Shown here piece by piece: positions 50,575 to 59,935 of a stretch of 64,000 bases of DNA. A model generated the notes under the pieces. That model saw only the letters and a list, made by a program, of their open reading frames with translations, had not been told where the DNA came from and searched no databases. Where the stretch lies: NCBI RefSeq assembly GCF_042743185.1, contig NZ_JBHYMS010000001.1:248001-312000 (forward strand), read 5' to 3'. A program made the translations under genes and the position numbers. The stretch is from Inquilinus sp042743185 (GTDB lineage: Bacteria > Pseudomonadota > Alphaproteobacteria > DSM-16000 > Inquilinaceae). Numbering within the stretch: position 1 is the stretch's first letter; the number at the start of each line of letters is the position of its first letter.

Positions 50575-53500
50575 ATGCGCAAGGTCCTCGCCATCCTCAC
50601 CGCGCGCTGGTTCGTCAGCCTGGTCGGCGTGCTTCTGCTGTCCGCGATCGTCTGGTTCGTCGGGCCCCTGATCGCGGTTGCGGAGGTGCGGCCGCTCGAG
50701 ACCGCCCTGGCGCGCGTCGTGACGATCGCCGCCATGCTGGTGATCTGGTCCTTCGCCACCGCCTGGTCCATCGTCCGCAACCGTCAGGCCAATGCCAGGC
50801 TGGTCGACGAGATGAGCCGGCAGCAGGGTCCGCCGCCCTCCCATCCGGCGCAGGATCCGGAGCTCGCGCTGATCCGCGACCGACTGGCCGAGGCCCTGGC
50901 CACGCTGCGGCGGACGCGCGTCGGCAGGCGGGGGAGCCGCCGCTGGCTGTACGAACTGCCATGGTACATCCTGATCGGCCCGCCCGGCGCCGGCAAGACC
51001 ACCGCCCTCCTCAACTCCGGGCTCGATTTCCCCTTGGCCGAGCGCGCCGGGCAAAGCCGCGAGGCGATCCGCGGCATCGGCGGCACGCGCAACTGCGACT
51101 GGTGGTTCACCAACGAGGCGGTGCTGATCGACACCGCCGGCCGCTACACGACGCAGGACAGCCACGCCACCCGCGACGCCGCGGCATGGCACGGCTTTCT
51201 CGGCCTGCTGAAGCGGCATCGGCCGCGCCAGCCGATCAACGGCGCGCTGGTCTGCGTCAGCGTCTCCGACATCGCCCTGATGCCGGAAAGCGAGCGAACG
51301 GCCCATGCGCGTGCCATCCGCCAGCGCCTGGACGAGCTGACGAACGAACTCGGCATCCGCTTCCCGGTCTATGTGCTGCTGACCAAGGCCGACCTGCTGG
51401 CCGGCTTCGCCCAGTTCTTCGACGACCTGGGACGCGAGGAGCGCGAGCAGATCTGGGGCACCACCTTCGCCTTCGACGACGGGCAGGGCGAAGAGGGCGT
51501 CCTGCCCCAGTTCCTGCGCGAGTTCGATCTTCTGGTCGAGCGGCTGAACGACCGGGTCATCGAGCGCCTGCATCAGGAACCCGACATCCGGCAGCGCAGC
51601 CTGATCTACGGCTTTCCCGCCCAGGTCGCGTCGCTGCGTGGAGCCCTCGACACCTTCCTGACCGAGGCGTTCCGGCCCAGCCGCTACACCGCCCGCCCGC
51701 TGCTGCGCGGCGTCTACCTGACCAGCGGCACGCAGGAGGGCACGCCCTTCGACCGGCTGATGGGCGCGATGGCCCAGTCCTTCGGGCTCGACCGGCAGCA
51801 GATCGCATCGACCGGCGGCCGCGGGCGCAGCTACTTCCTGACCGCCCTGCTGCGCCGGGTCGTGTTCGCCGAAGCCGGCATGGTCTCGACCAACCCGCGG
51901 CTCGAGCGGCGGCTGCGATGGCTGCGGCGGGGCGCCGTCGCCGCGGCCTGCGCAGCGCTGGTCGCCGCGCTGGCCGGCTGGACGGCCAGCTACATGGGCA
52001 ACAGCGACCTGATCCGGTCGGCCCGGGCCAGCCTCGACGACTATGCCGGCAAGCTCGGCGCCTCGGGGGATCCGGTCCGCGATTCCGATCTCGCTGCGAT
52101 CGTGCCGCCGCTCGACGCCCTGCGCGGCATGCCGGCGGGGTACGACCGGCGCGATGCGCCGGTCCCGGTCTCGATGCGCCTCGGCCTCTACCAGGGCGAT
52201 ACGCTGTCCCAGGCCACGGTCCAGGCCTACAGGCATGCGCTCAACAGCCTGCTGCTGCCGCGGCTCATCGTCCGGCTCGAGGAGATCCTGCGCGGGATCG
52301 ATCAGCCGTCGGACCTGGCCTACATCGCTCTCAAGGTCTATCTGACGCTGGGCGGCAAGGCCCCTGCGAGCGACCCGGACGCGGTCATGGCCTGGCTCGA
52401 GGTCGACCTGCAGCAGCGCTATCCGGGCGACCGGAACGCTGCCCTGCGCGCGGCGATCGAAGCCCATACCGCCGCCCTCCTGGAACGGCGTGTGGCCGAC
52501 ATCGGCATCGACGGCCAGCTGGTCGAACGGGTCAGGACCATCGTCGCCGCCGTGCCCCCGGCGGGGCAGGCGTATCGGCTGCTGAGCACGGGGGCCGAGG
52601 TGGCGGCGCTGCCCGAATGGACCGCCGGCGACCACGCCGGACCTCAGGGGGCCCGCGTCCTGGCTCGCAGCTCCGGCAAGGGCCTGGGCGAGGGCATTCC
52701 CGGCCTTTTCACCTATCGCGGCTTCCACGAGGCCGTGCTGCCCGGGCTGGAGACCGCCGCCCGCGCGATCGCGTCGGAACGCTGGGTGGTCGACCGGACG
52801 GCCCCGACCGGGGCGCCGGAGGACGAGGCGGTCGCGCAGATCGCGCGCGACGCGCTGCAGCTCTACTACGACGACTATGTCTCGAACTGGAACGCGCTGC
52901 TGGCGGATATCCGGATCGTGCCCTTCGAGAGCCGGCAGCATGCGGTCGAAGCCCTGAACATCCTGTCCGGGCCGAGCTCGCCGCTCTCCCAGCTGCTGCG
53001 GGCCGCGGCGACGGAGACCAAACTGACCGCGCCGCCGCCGGAGGGCGGGGACCACGGCGCGCCGGAATCCGACCAGGCCGGCGCGGGACGGGAGCAGGCG
53101 GCCGAGACGGCCGGCGCGTCCGCCGAGGCCGCGGCGCAGAGCCGCTTCGGCATGACCGGCCGCGTCGCCGCCCTGCTGGCGCGCGACTACGCCCGGTCCA
53201 GGCTGGGCGGCAGCGGCGACAACGGCGCGCCGGAACCGCCCGGCCGCTATGTCGAGGATCGCTTCCGCGACCTGCAGACCTTCGTCGAGGGGCCCAACGG
53301 AGCCCCGGCGCCGCTGGACGACATGATCCGCACGCTGGCCGACATCTACCAGCAGATGAACCGCAGCGCGATGACGACCGGCAGCACGGGAGCGGCGGCC
53401 AATGCCGAGCTGACCGGGCTGGCGCAGCAGCTGACGGCATCGGCGGGCCGCGCCCCCGCGGCGATGCGCGGCTGGGCGGGCCAGATCGCCGAGGCGACCT

Positions 53501-54228
53501 CGTCCGTCACCGTCGGCGGCGCGCGGCAGACGCTCAACGCCGACTGGAACTCGGGCGGGCGGGAGCTCTGCCGCGCGGCGCTGACCGGGCGCTATCCCTT
53601 CGCCCGCGGCGCCCGCGAGGATGTGAAGCTGGACGACTTCGCCAGGCTGTTCGCGCCCGGCGGCCTGATCGACGGCTTCTTCACCAAGAATCTCGCCCAG
53701 TATGTGGATACGTCGACATCACCCTGGCGCTGGGGCCGCGTCAACAATGTCGATCTCGGCATCGACGCCGCGACCCTGACCCAGTTCGAACGGGCCGCGC
53801 GGATCCGGGACGCGTTCTTCCCCCAGGGCGGCAACCGTCCCGATGTCGGCTTCGAGATCGAGCCCGTCGACCTGTCCGCCGGGGCGGCGAGCGTGACGCT
53901 CGACATCAACGGTCAGGTGGTGAGCTACGATCACGGACCTGTGCGGCCGGTCTCGATCCGGTGGCCCGGCACCGGATCGAACCAGGTCCGCGTCTCCTTC
54001 GCCGGCGTCGACGACGCAGCGGGCGGCGGACTGACCCTGGACGGCCCCTGGGCCCTGTTCCGCCTGGTCGACCGGGCGAAGATCGCCGGCGCTTCGGCGA
54101 GCGATCGGTTCCGCTTCACCGTGGCGGACAACGCCAACAGCGCCACGTTCGACCTGCGGACGGCGAGCGTGCTGAACCCGTTCACGCTTCCCGAGCTGAG
54201 GCAGTTCCAATGCCCGCAGGCCTTCTGA
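50575..54228 (+). CDS. tssM: TssM (IcmF), inner-membrane core of the T6SS membrane complex
   Basis: 1217 residues. Two membrane segments lie at about 12-33 and 48-66. A cytoplasmic NTPase domain has Walker A GPPGAGKTT (135-143), intact here, and VLIDTAGRYTTQD. A third membrane segment near 445-465 leads to the large periplasmic IcmF-related and DUF1215-type parts (GIPGLFTYRGFHEAVLPGLE, LQLYYDDYVSNWNALLADIRIV, RFRFTVADNANSATFDLR). It links TssL to TssJ through the periplasm. Its 3' end overlaps tagF by 19 bases. A shorter relative of its periplasmic half is encoded at 62775. Confidence 0.97.
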   Translation: MRKVLAILTARWFVSLVGVLLLSAIVWFVGPLIAVAEVRPLETALARVVTIAAMLVIWSFATAWSIVRNRQANARLVDEMSRQQGPPPSHPAQDPELALIRDRLAEALATLRRTRVGRRGSRRWLYELPWYILIGPPGAGKTTALLNSGLDFPLAERAGQSREAIRGIGGTRNCDWWFTNEAVLIDTAGRYTTQDSHATRDAAAWHGFLGLLKRHRPRQPINGALVCVSVSDIALMPESERTAHARAIRQRLDELTNELGIRFPVYVLLTKADLLAGFAQFFDDLGREEREQIWGTTFAFDDGQGEEGVLPQFLREFDLLVERLNDRVIERLHQEPDIRQRSLIYGFPAQVASLRGALDTFLTEAFRPSRYTARPLLRGVYLTSGTQEGTPFDRLMGAMAQSFGLDRQQIASTGGRGRSYFLTALLRRVVFAEAGMVSTNPRLERRLRWLRRGAVAAACAALVAALAGWTASYMGNSDLIRSARASLDDYAGKLGASGDPVRDSDLAAIVPPLDALRGMPAGYDRRDAPVPVSMRLGLYQGDTLSQATVQAYRHALNSLLLPRLIVRLEEILRGIDQPSDLAYIALKVYLTLGGKAPASDPDAVMAWLEVDLQQRYPGDRNAALRAAIEAHTAALLERRVADIGIDGQLVERVRTIVAAVPPAGQAYRLLSTGAEVAALPEWTAGDHAGPQGARVLARSSGKGLGEGIPGLFTYRGFHEAVLPGLETAARAIASERWVVDRTAPTGAPEDEAVAQIARDALQLYYDDYVSNWNALLADIRIVPFESRQHAVEALNILSGPSSPLSQLLRAAATETKLTAPPPEGGDHGAPESDQAGAGREQAAETAGASAEAAAQSRFGMTGRVAALLARDYARSRLGGSGDNGAPEPPGRYVEDRFRDLQTFVEGPNGAPAPLDDMIRTLADIYQQMNRSAMTTGSTGAAANAELTGLAQQLTASAGRAPAAMRGWAGQIAEATSSVTVGGARQTLNADWNSGGRELCRAALTGRYPFARGAREDVKLDDFARLFAPGGLIDGFFTKNLAQYVDTSTSPWRWGRVNNVDLGIDAATLTQFERAARIRDAFFPQGGNRPDVGFEIEPVDLSAGAASVTLDINGQVVSYDHGPVRPVSIRWPGTGSNQVRVSFAGVDDAAGGGLTLDGPWALFRLVDRAKIAGASASDRFRFTVADNANSATFDLRTASVLNPFTLPELRQFQCPQAF

Positions 54229-54905
54229 CCGCGGCGGGTGCCGCCCCCGGCATCTTCGGCAAGCTGCCCTGGCTCGGCGATTTCGTCGTGCAGCGGTTGC
54301 CGCGAGGCTTCGTCGAGCCGTGGGACGCCTGGCTCCAGGACGGGCTCGCGGCATCCCGGGTGGCCCTCGGCGATGCCTGGCTGGACCGGTACCGGACCGC
54401 GCCGGTCTGGCGCTTCGCCCTGCCGGCCCATGTCGCCGGACCGCCCGTTGCCGGCCTGTTCCTGCCCAGCGTCGACCGCGTCGGCCGCTACTTCCCGCTG
54501 ACGCTCGCCCTGCCGCTCGAGAGCGGACCGCCGCCGGATCTTCCGGCCAGCGCGGCATCCTGGTTCGACGCGCTCGAAGCGGTCGCGCTGGCGGCGCTGG
54601 AGGAGGAGACCCGTCCGGAGGACTGGCTGTCGGCCCTCGAGCGCATCGGCGCGCCCCCTCTTGTTCCCGCCGAGCGGCGCCGGGGAGACGACGATTGGAT
54701 CCTCGAATCCGTCACCCCCGACGGCGGTCTTGCCGCCGCCTTCGCGCGCGTCGCCGATCGGCTCGCGCCCGATGCGGCCCCGGCACGGTTCTGGACGTCC
54801 CCCGGCGCAGAAGGATGGTTCCTCGCGGGCGCCGGCCTGCCCCCGGCCGATTTCTGGCCCCGGCTTCTGATCGGACCGGCCGAAAGCGCGGAGGCGCCGC
54901 CATGA
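54210..54905 (+). CDS. tagF: TagF, post-translational repressor of T6SS
   Basis: 231 residues. Start motif GIFGKLPWLGDFVVQRLPRGFVEPWDAWLQDGL, then VWRFALPAHVAG, GLFLPSVDRVGRYFPLTLALPL and a WILESVTPDG/FWTSPGAEGWFLAGAGLP end, all typical of TagF (DUF2094/ImpM). In Pseudomonas and Agrobacterium TagF holds the system inactive, independently of or alongside PpkA/Fha signalling. In Agrobacterium it is fused to PppA; here the two are separate genes overlapping by 4 bases. Confidence 0.94.
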   Translation: MPAGLLTAAGAAPGIFGKLPWLGDFVVQRLPRGFVEPWDAWLQDGLAASRVALGDAWLDRYRTAPVWRFALPAHVAGPPVAGLFLPSVDRVGRYFPLTLALPLESGPPPDLPASAASWFDALEAVALAALEEETRPEDWLSALERIGAPPLVPAERRRGDDDWILESVTPDGGLAAAFARVADRLAPDAAPARFWTSPGAEGWFLAGAGLPPADFWPRLLIGPAESAEAPP

Positions 54906-55672
54906 GCGGCCGGCTCTTCCACTTCCATGCGGCAGGGCGGACCGATCCGGGCGCCATGGGCACCCATAACGAGGATGCCTTTCTGAGCCGTGCCGATGTC
55001 GGGCTCTGGGCCGTGGCGGACGGGATGGGGGGTCACCGGCGCGGCGATCACGCCAGCCGGACGATCATGCGCGCACTGTCGCAGATCCCGGCGCCCGAAT
55101 CCGCCCCGGCCCTGATCGGCGAGGTCCGCGAACGGCTGGCTTCGGTCCACAGGATCCTGCGGATCGAAGCCGCGGAGATCGGCGACGGCGCCACCATCGG
55201 CTCGACGGTCGTGGTCCTGATGATCCACGGCGGCCACTTCGCCTGCCTGTGGGCCGGCGACAGCCGGCTGTATCTGCTGCGCGACCGGCAGCTCTGGCAG
55301 ATCAGCCGGGATCACTCCTATGTCCAGGACCTGATCGACAGCGGCATCCTGGCGCCGGAGGAGGCGCTTCACCATCCCGAGGCCAATGTCATCACCCGTG
55401 CGGTCGGCGCCGCGGGCGAGCTGGAGCTCGACATGGAAGGGAGCACGGTGCTGCCCGGGGACGTCTTCCTGCTGTGCAGCGACGGGCTGACCCGGGTCGT
55501 CGCGGATGCGGAGATCGCCAACCTTCTCGACGCCATGCCGCCCGAGCAGGCGGCGAACACGCTGGTCGACCTGGCGCTCGGGCGCGGTGCGCCGGACAAT
55601 GTCACCGTCGTCGCCCTGGCCTGCAGCGAGCCCTTCGACACGACACCGCCGGCGCGATGGAGCGGGCCATGA
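54902..55672 (+). CDS. pppA: PppA, PP2C-type protein phosphatase
   Basis: 256 residues with the complete PP2C motif set: RTDPGAMGTHNEDAFL, VADGMGGHRRGDHAS, LWAGDSRLYLLRDRQL, LLCSDGLTRVV and DNVTVVALA. It dephosphorylates the target of PpkA and turns the T6SS off or resets it. It overlaps tagF upstream and ppkA downstream (ATGA at both junctions), so kinase and phosphatase are made together. No second copy accompanies the orphan module at 681-7631. Confidence 0.95.
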   Translation: MSGRLFHFHAAGRTDPGAMGTHNEDAFLSRADVGLWAVADGMGGHRRGDHASRTIMRALSQIPAPESAPALIGEVRERLASVHRILRIEAAEIGDGATIGSTVVVLMIHGGHFACLWAGDSRLYLLRDRQLWQISRDHSYVQDLIDSGILAPEEALHHPEANVITRAVGAAGELELDMEGSTVLPGDVFLLCSDGLTRVVADAEIANLLDAMPPEQAANTLVDLALGRGAPDNVTVVALACSEPFDTTPPARWSGP

Positions 55673-57147
55673 ACGCCGACCGGTTGCAGCCGGAATCGCC
55701 GGATCCGACGCTGATCATGCCCCGGAAGCTCCACACCGGCGTGCTCCCGTCCGGGTCGACGGTCCTCCATACCTATCGGATCGTCCGCCTGATCAACCGC
55801 GGCGGCATGGGCGAGATCTACCAGGCCGAGCACATCGACCAGCTCACCCAGCACGCGATCAAGATCATCCTGCCCGACCTCGTCAGCGACGAGGCGATCG
55901 TCGCCCTGTTCCTGCGTGAGGCGGAAGCGCTGCGCAAGATCCGGCACGACGCGATCGTCGGCTATGACGGGCTGTTCCGCGACGCCAACGGCCGGCTGCA
56001 CCTGGTCATGGAATATGTCGAAGGGCCCTCGCTGCGCGACCGGCTGGACGCCGGCCCCCTCGCCCCGGACGAGGTCCGCCTCCTTCGCGACCGCGTCGCA
56101 TCGGGCCTGGCGGTCGCGCATGAGCGGGGGATCTTCCACCGCGACCTGTCGCCCGACAACATCATCCTCGAGCGCGGCCGGCTGGACGCGGCGAAGCTGA
56201 TCGACTTCGGCATCGCCAAGCTGGCCGATCCGGGCGCCCAGACGCTGGTCGGGCACGGATTCGCGGGCAAGTTCTCCTGGGCGTCGCCCGAGCAGGTCGG
56301 CCTGTTCGGTGCCCAGATCGACGCCCGCTCGGACATCTACAGCCTTGGGCTCGTCCTGGCCGCCGCGGCGCGGGGACGGCCGCTCGACATGGGACAGACC
56401 ATGCTGACGATGACCGAGGCGCGGCGCCGGGTCCCGGTCCTGGACGGGGTGCCGCCCGCCCTGGCCCCGGAGATCGCCCGGATGCTGGCGCCGGATCCGC
56501 TGGACCGGCCGCAATCGATGCGCGCGCTGCTGGGCGCGCCGGCGCCGCCGGACGATGCGGCGGGCGTGCCCGCTTCTCCGCCGGTCCTGGCCGGGCACCG
56601 CCGCTGGATCACGGCGGCCACGGCGGTGGTCGTCCTGGGGGCCGCGGGTGGCGCCGTATGGATGTCACGGACCGAGCCCCCGCCTTCCCCCGAGCCCCCG
56701 ACGACGCCCGGCGGGCAGCCGGCGGCGCCCGCCTCTCCTGCCCCGAATCCGCCTCCATCGCCCGCTCCCCCCGGCGCGACCGCGGGGATGGGCACGGTGC
56801 CGCCGCCGAGCCCCACGAAGCCATCGCCGGCGGATCCCGGGACGCTGCGGCAGATCGCGACCCTGCCGGTGGCGGAGATGTTCGAGGCGGGCCGGCGCCT
56901 GCTCGATGTGGGGAATGCCGACGCCGCGCTGGTCGTCTGGGAAGAGGCCTCGCGTCGAGGCAGCGGGCCGGCGGCGCTCGGCATCGCCCGCTTCTATGAT
57001 CCTGCCGGCTTCGGCACCGGCCCGAACCCGTTCAACACCCCCAATGCCGACAAGGCTCGCGAGTTCTATCGGCTCGCGCTTGCCCGGGGCATGGACGAGG
57101 CGCGCCAGCGCCTCGACGCCCTCGACGTTCCGGGTTCCGGCCGATGA
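55669..57147 (+). CDS. ppkA: PpkA-type membrane Ser/Thr protein kinase, T6SS copy
   Basis: 492 residues. The kinase domain (about 36-290) has NRGGMGEIY, Lys65 in AIKII, HRDLSPDN (157-164), DFG (179-181) and SPEQ in the APE position. The membrane segment is at 313-332. A proline-rich stretch (about 336-395) and a Sel1/TPR-like end follow, closely matching the protein encoded at 681. No VWA domain is fused; the VWA protein is the next gene. The N-terminus has a TLIMP segment (Thr14) resembling the TVIRP of TssL, perhaps an autophosphorylation site. The start is chosen at the ATG overlapping the pppA stop; an ATG 12 bases earlier is possible. Confidence 0.93.
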   Translation: MNADRLQPESPDPTLIMPRKLHTGVLPSGSTVLHTYRIVRLINRGGMGEIYQAEHIDQLTQHAIKIILPDLVSDEAIVALFLREAEALRKIRHDAIVGYDGLFRDANGRLHLVMEYVEGPSLRDRLDAGPLAPDEVRLLRDRVASGLAVAHERGIFHRDLSPDNIILERGRLDAAKLIDFGIAKLADPGAQTLVGHGFAGKFSWASPEQVGLFGAQIDARSDIYSLGLVLAAAARGRPLDMGQTMLTMTEARRRVPVLDGVPPALAPEIARMLAPDPLDRPQSMRALLGAPAPPDDAAGVPASPPVLAGHRRWITAATAVVVLGAAGGAVWMSRTEPPPSPEPPTTPGGQPAAPASPAPNPPPSPAPPGATAGMGTVPPPSPTKPSPADPGTLRQIATLPVAEMFEAGRRLLDVGNADAALVVWEEASRRGSGPAALGIARFYDPAGFGTGPNPFNTPNADKAREFYRLALARGMDEARQRLDALDVPGSGR

Positions 57148-59198
57148 CGACGTCCCGGCCCCTTCATCGCCATCGGTGCGGCCCGGCTGTCGCCGCGCTG
57201 CTCGTCGCGCTGTTCGCCCTCGCCCTGCCGGCCGCGGCCCAGGCCCCACCTGCCCCGGTCGCCGGCACGGAGGCCCGCAGGCCGCTGCTGATGCAGGGGA
57301 CGACCAGCCTGTGGCAGCGGGTGCTGACGCGCCCCGGGGCACGCCTGTCGCCGGCCCCGGGCGGCGATCCCCTTGGCACGGAACTGCCGCCGCTGTCGCT
57401 GCTCTTCGTCTATGCGCGGGCACCGGGGCCGGGGGGCGAATGGATCGAGATCGGCACGGCGCCGACCGGCCAGACGCTGGGCTGGATCCCGGCGACGCTG
57501 GCGATCGACTGGAAGCAGACCCTGGTGGTGGCCTTCACCAACCCGGTCAATCGCGGCCGCGCCCTGTTCTTCCGGGACGAGGAGGCCCTGCTGTCGCTGA
57601 TGGAGGCGCCGGATGCGGGGGCACAGGCCGGCGCCCTCGGCCGCGCGGCCGAGACGGGGACGCTGCCGGCGGACGGACCGGTGGCCGCCGTCGAGCCGGC
57701 GACCTGGATCGACCCGGGCAAGTCCTTCTATCTGCTGCCGATCCTCGACTGGGCGGACGGCTATTTCGCCTCGGGACTGACCGGGCTCGGGCTCAAGGTG
57801 GCGGCGACCTCGCTGCAGGAACGCCCGGACCAGCCCGAGACGGCGTCCGCCGACGATCCCGGGGCGGCCGAGAGGCTTCTTGCCGGCTATCGGGCGGGCG
57901 TCGTCTTCGTCGTCGACACCACCGTGTCGATGGATCCCTACATCGCGCGCACCCGCGACACGATCCGGCAGGTGACGGAAACCCTGCGGCATTCCGGCTG
58001 GGGAGACCGGCTGAGCTTCGGCCTGATCGGCTTTCGCGACGTCATGGCGGACGGATCGCCGGACGGATACATCACCCGGGTCTTCGCCAACCTGCCGGAA
58101 AACCAGGACGAGCGCGGCTTCATCGCGAGCCTGGCGTCGGCGGAGGCGTCCAAGGTCTCAAATCTGGACTTCAAGGAAGATGCCTTCGCCGGGGTGAAGG
58201 CGGCCCTGGACGATATCGACTGGTCCGGCGTGGCCGGCCGCTTCATCGTGCTGGTCACCGATGCGAGCCCCCGCCGGGGCAACGATCCGTTCTCGTCGAC
58301 CGGGCTTGACGTCGAGCAACTTCGGCTGCTGGCCCAGGCCAAGGGCGCGGCCGTGATCGCGATCCACGTCGAGACGGCGGCGGGCGGCCAAGCCGACCAT
58401 GAATCGGCCCGGGAGGCCTATGAGGCCCTGACCACCTATCCGAATGTGGGCACGCTCTATTTCCCGGTCGAAGGCGGCGACGTCCGATCCTTCGGCGCGG
58501 TGGTGGACCGCGTCTCGCAGACGATGATCCGGCAGATGGAGAGCGCGGGCCAGGGCCAGGTCGCCGGTGCCGGCCAGGATCCCGCGTCCGGGCAGGAGGA
58601 GCGGTCGGCCGCGGAGCGGCGGATCGAGGAGGCGGTCGCGCGGACCGGCCTGGTCGGGCGCGCCATGCAGCTCGCCTATATCGGACGGACCCGGGACGCG
58701 CGTCCGCCGCGCCTGTTCTCCGCCTGGGTGTCCGATCGCGATCTCGCCAACCCGGCGCTCAAGGCCCTGGACGTGCGGGTGCTGATCACCAAGAATCAGC
58801 TTTCGGACCTGCAGGCGACGCTGCGCGCGATCCTCGAAGCCGGCGAGGCGACGCGCATCGCCCCGAACGACTTCTTCCGCCAGATGCGCAGCGCGGCGGC
58901 GACGATGAGCCGGCGGCCCGAGGCGGTCGGCCGGGAGGAGGCGCGGCGGCTCGCCGATCTCGGGCTGATCGGCGAATATCTCGAAGGCCTGCCCTACCGC
59001 AGCCGGATCATGGATCTGACCGAGGACGACTGGCTGTCCTGGAGCTATGGGCAGCAGCGGCAGTTCCTCGACGACCTTCAGGCCAAGATCAGGCTCTACC
59101 AGCAGGTCTACGACAACACCGACCTCTGGATCGCGCTCGACGGCGACAGGACCGGAGGCGAAGCCGTCTATCCGATGCCGCTCGACGCGCTGCCATGA
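57144..59198 (+). CDS. exported VWA-domain protein, detached C-terminal half of PpkA (T6SS copy)
   Basis: 684 residues. A signal peptide (VAALLVALFALALPAAAQA) exports it. An SH3-like region (about 45-135: LMQGTTSLWQRVLTRPGARL, TLGWIPATLAIDWKQT) is followed by a VWA domain with metal-site DTTVS (Asp258-Ser262), FGLIGFRDVMADGSPDGYI and LVTDASPRRGNDP, then a conserved helical tail (EYLEGLPYRSRIMDLTEDDW, QVYDNTDLWIAL). It is similar along its whole length to the protein encoded at 2075-4081. I read it as the periplasmic sensory part of a split PpkA. It overlaps the kinase stop (ATGA) and the tagT start. Confidence 0.9.
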   Translation: MTTSRPLHRHRCGPAVAALLVALFALALPAAAQAPPAPVAGTEARRPLLMQGTTSLWQRVLTRPGARLSPAPGGDPLGTELPPLSLLFVYARAPGPGGEWIEIGTAPTGQTLGWIPATLAIDWKQTLVVAFTNPVNRGRALFFRDEEALLSLMEAPDAGAQAGALGRAAETGTLPADGPVAAVEPATWIDPGKSFYLLPILDWADGYFASGLTGLGLKVAATSLQERPDQPETASADDPGAAERLLAGYRAGVVFVVDTTVSMDPYIARTRDTIRQVTETLRHSGWGDRLSFGLIGFRDVMADGSPDGYITRVFANLPENQDERGFIASLASAEASKVSNLDFKEDAFAGVKAALDDIDWSGVAGRFIVLVTDASPRRGNDPFSSTGLDVEQLRLLAQAKGAAVIAIHVETAAGGQADHESAREAYEALTTYPNVGTLYFPVEGGDVRSFGAVVDRVSQTMIRQMESAGQGQVAGAGQDPASGQEERSAAERRIEEAVARTGLVGRAMQLAYIGRTRDARPPRLFSAWVSDRDLANPALKALDVRVLITKNQLSDLQATLRAILEAGEATRIAPNDFFRQMRSAAATMSRRPEAVGREEARRLADLGLIGEYLEGLPYRSRIMDLTEDDWLSWSYGQQRQFLDDLQAKIRLYQQVYDNTDLWIALDGDRTGGEAVYPMPLDALP

Positions 59199-59929
59199 AC
59201 AGGCAGCCGGACGCCATCGTCTATGCCCTGCGCGACGTCGTGGTGCACCGCGGCCACGGCGGAGCGGTGTTCGAGCTTCACGTCCCCAACCTCCTGATCC
59301 CGCGGGGCGGGATCCTGTTCGTCGCCGGACGGTCCGGCTCCGGCAAGTCGACGCTGCTCGACCTGCTGGCGGGAACACTGGCCCCGGACCGCGCGGGTCA
59401 GTTCCAGATCTTCAGCGCTTCGGCGCCGGCGCGGGACCTCGCCGACCTCTGGCGCCGGCGGCGCTTCAACGCGCTGGCGGCGCTGCGGGGACGCAGCATC
59501 GGCTACGTCCTGCAGACGGGAGGGCTGCTGCCCTATCTGTCGGTCGGGCAGAACATCGCGCTCACGGCCAGGATCGCGGGTCGCCCGGATCCCGATCACA
59601 TCCGGGCCCTGGCCCAGCGGCTCGGGATCGCCACCCTGCTCGACCTCCCGCCCGACCGCCTGTCGGTCGGCGAACGGCAGCGCGTCGCCATCGCCCGCGC
59701 CCTCGCCCATCGTCCGGACATCCTGCTGGCAGACGAGCCGACGGCATCGCTCGATCCGACGACGGCGGAACAGGTGTTCGATCTGCTGATCGAGACCGTC
59801 GACCGTCTGGGCACGACGGCGGTCATCGCCTCTCACGACCCGGCGCGCATCGGCGCCGCGGGAGGGCGGACGGTCAACCACTCGCTGCGGCGCGATCCGG
59901 ATGCGGTGCGCGCCTGTTTCTGGAGCTGA
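59195..59929 (+). CDS. tagT: TagT-type ABC transporter ATPase, T6SS copy
   Basis: 244 residues. Walker A GRSGSGKST (45-53), signature LSVGE (156-160), Walker B ILLADEP and TASLD, switch His in ASHD. It is very similar to the copy at 4078, with runs such as TLLDLLAGTLAPDRA and GYVLQTGGLLPYLSV unchanged. It forms the TagTS complex that acts upstream of PpkA in the Pseudomonas model. It starts on the VWA stop (ATGA) and ends 6 bases before tagS. Confidence 0.92.
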   Translation: MNRQPDAIVYALRDVVVHRGHGGAVFELHVPNLLIPRGGILFVAGRSGSGKSTLLDLLAGTLAPDRAGQFQIFSASAPARDLADLWRRRRFNALAALRGRSIGYVLQTGGLLPYLSVGQNIALTARIAGRPDPDHIRALAQRLGIATLLDLPPDRLSVGERQRVAIARALAHRPDILLADEPTASLDPTTAEQVFDLLIETVDRLGTTAVIASHDPARIGAAGGRTVNHSLRRDPDAVRACFWS

Positions 59930-59935
59930 GGCGGC

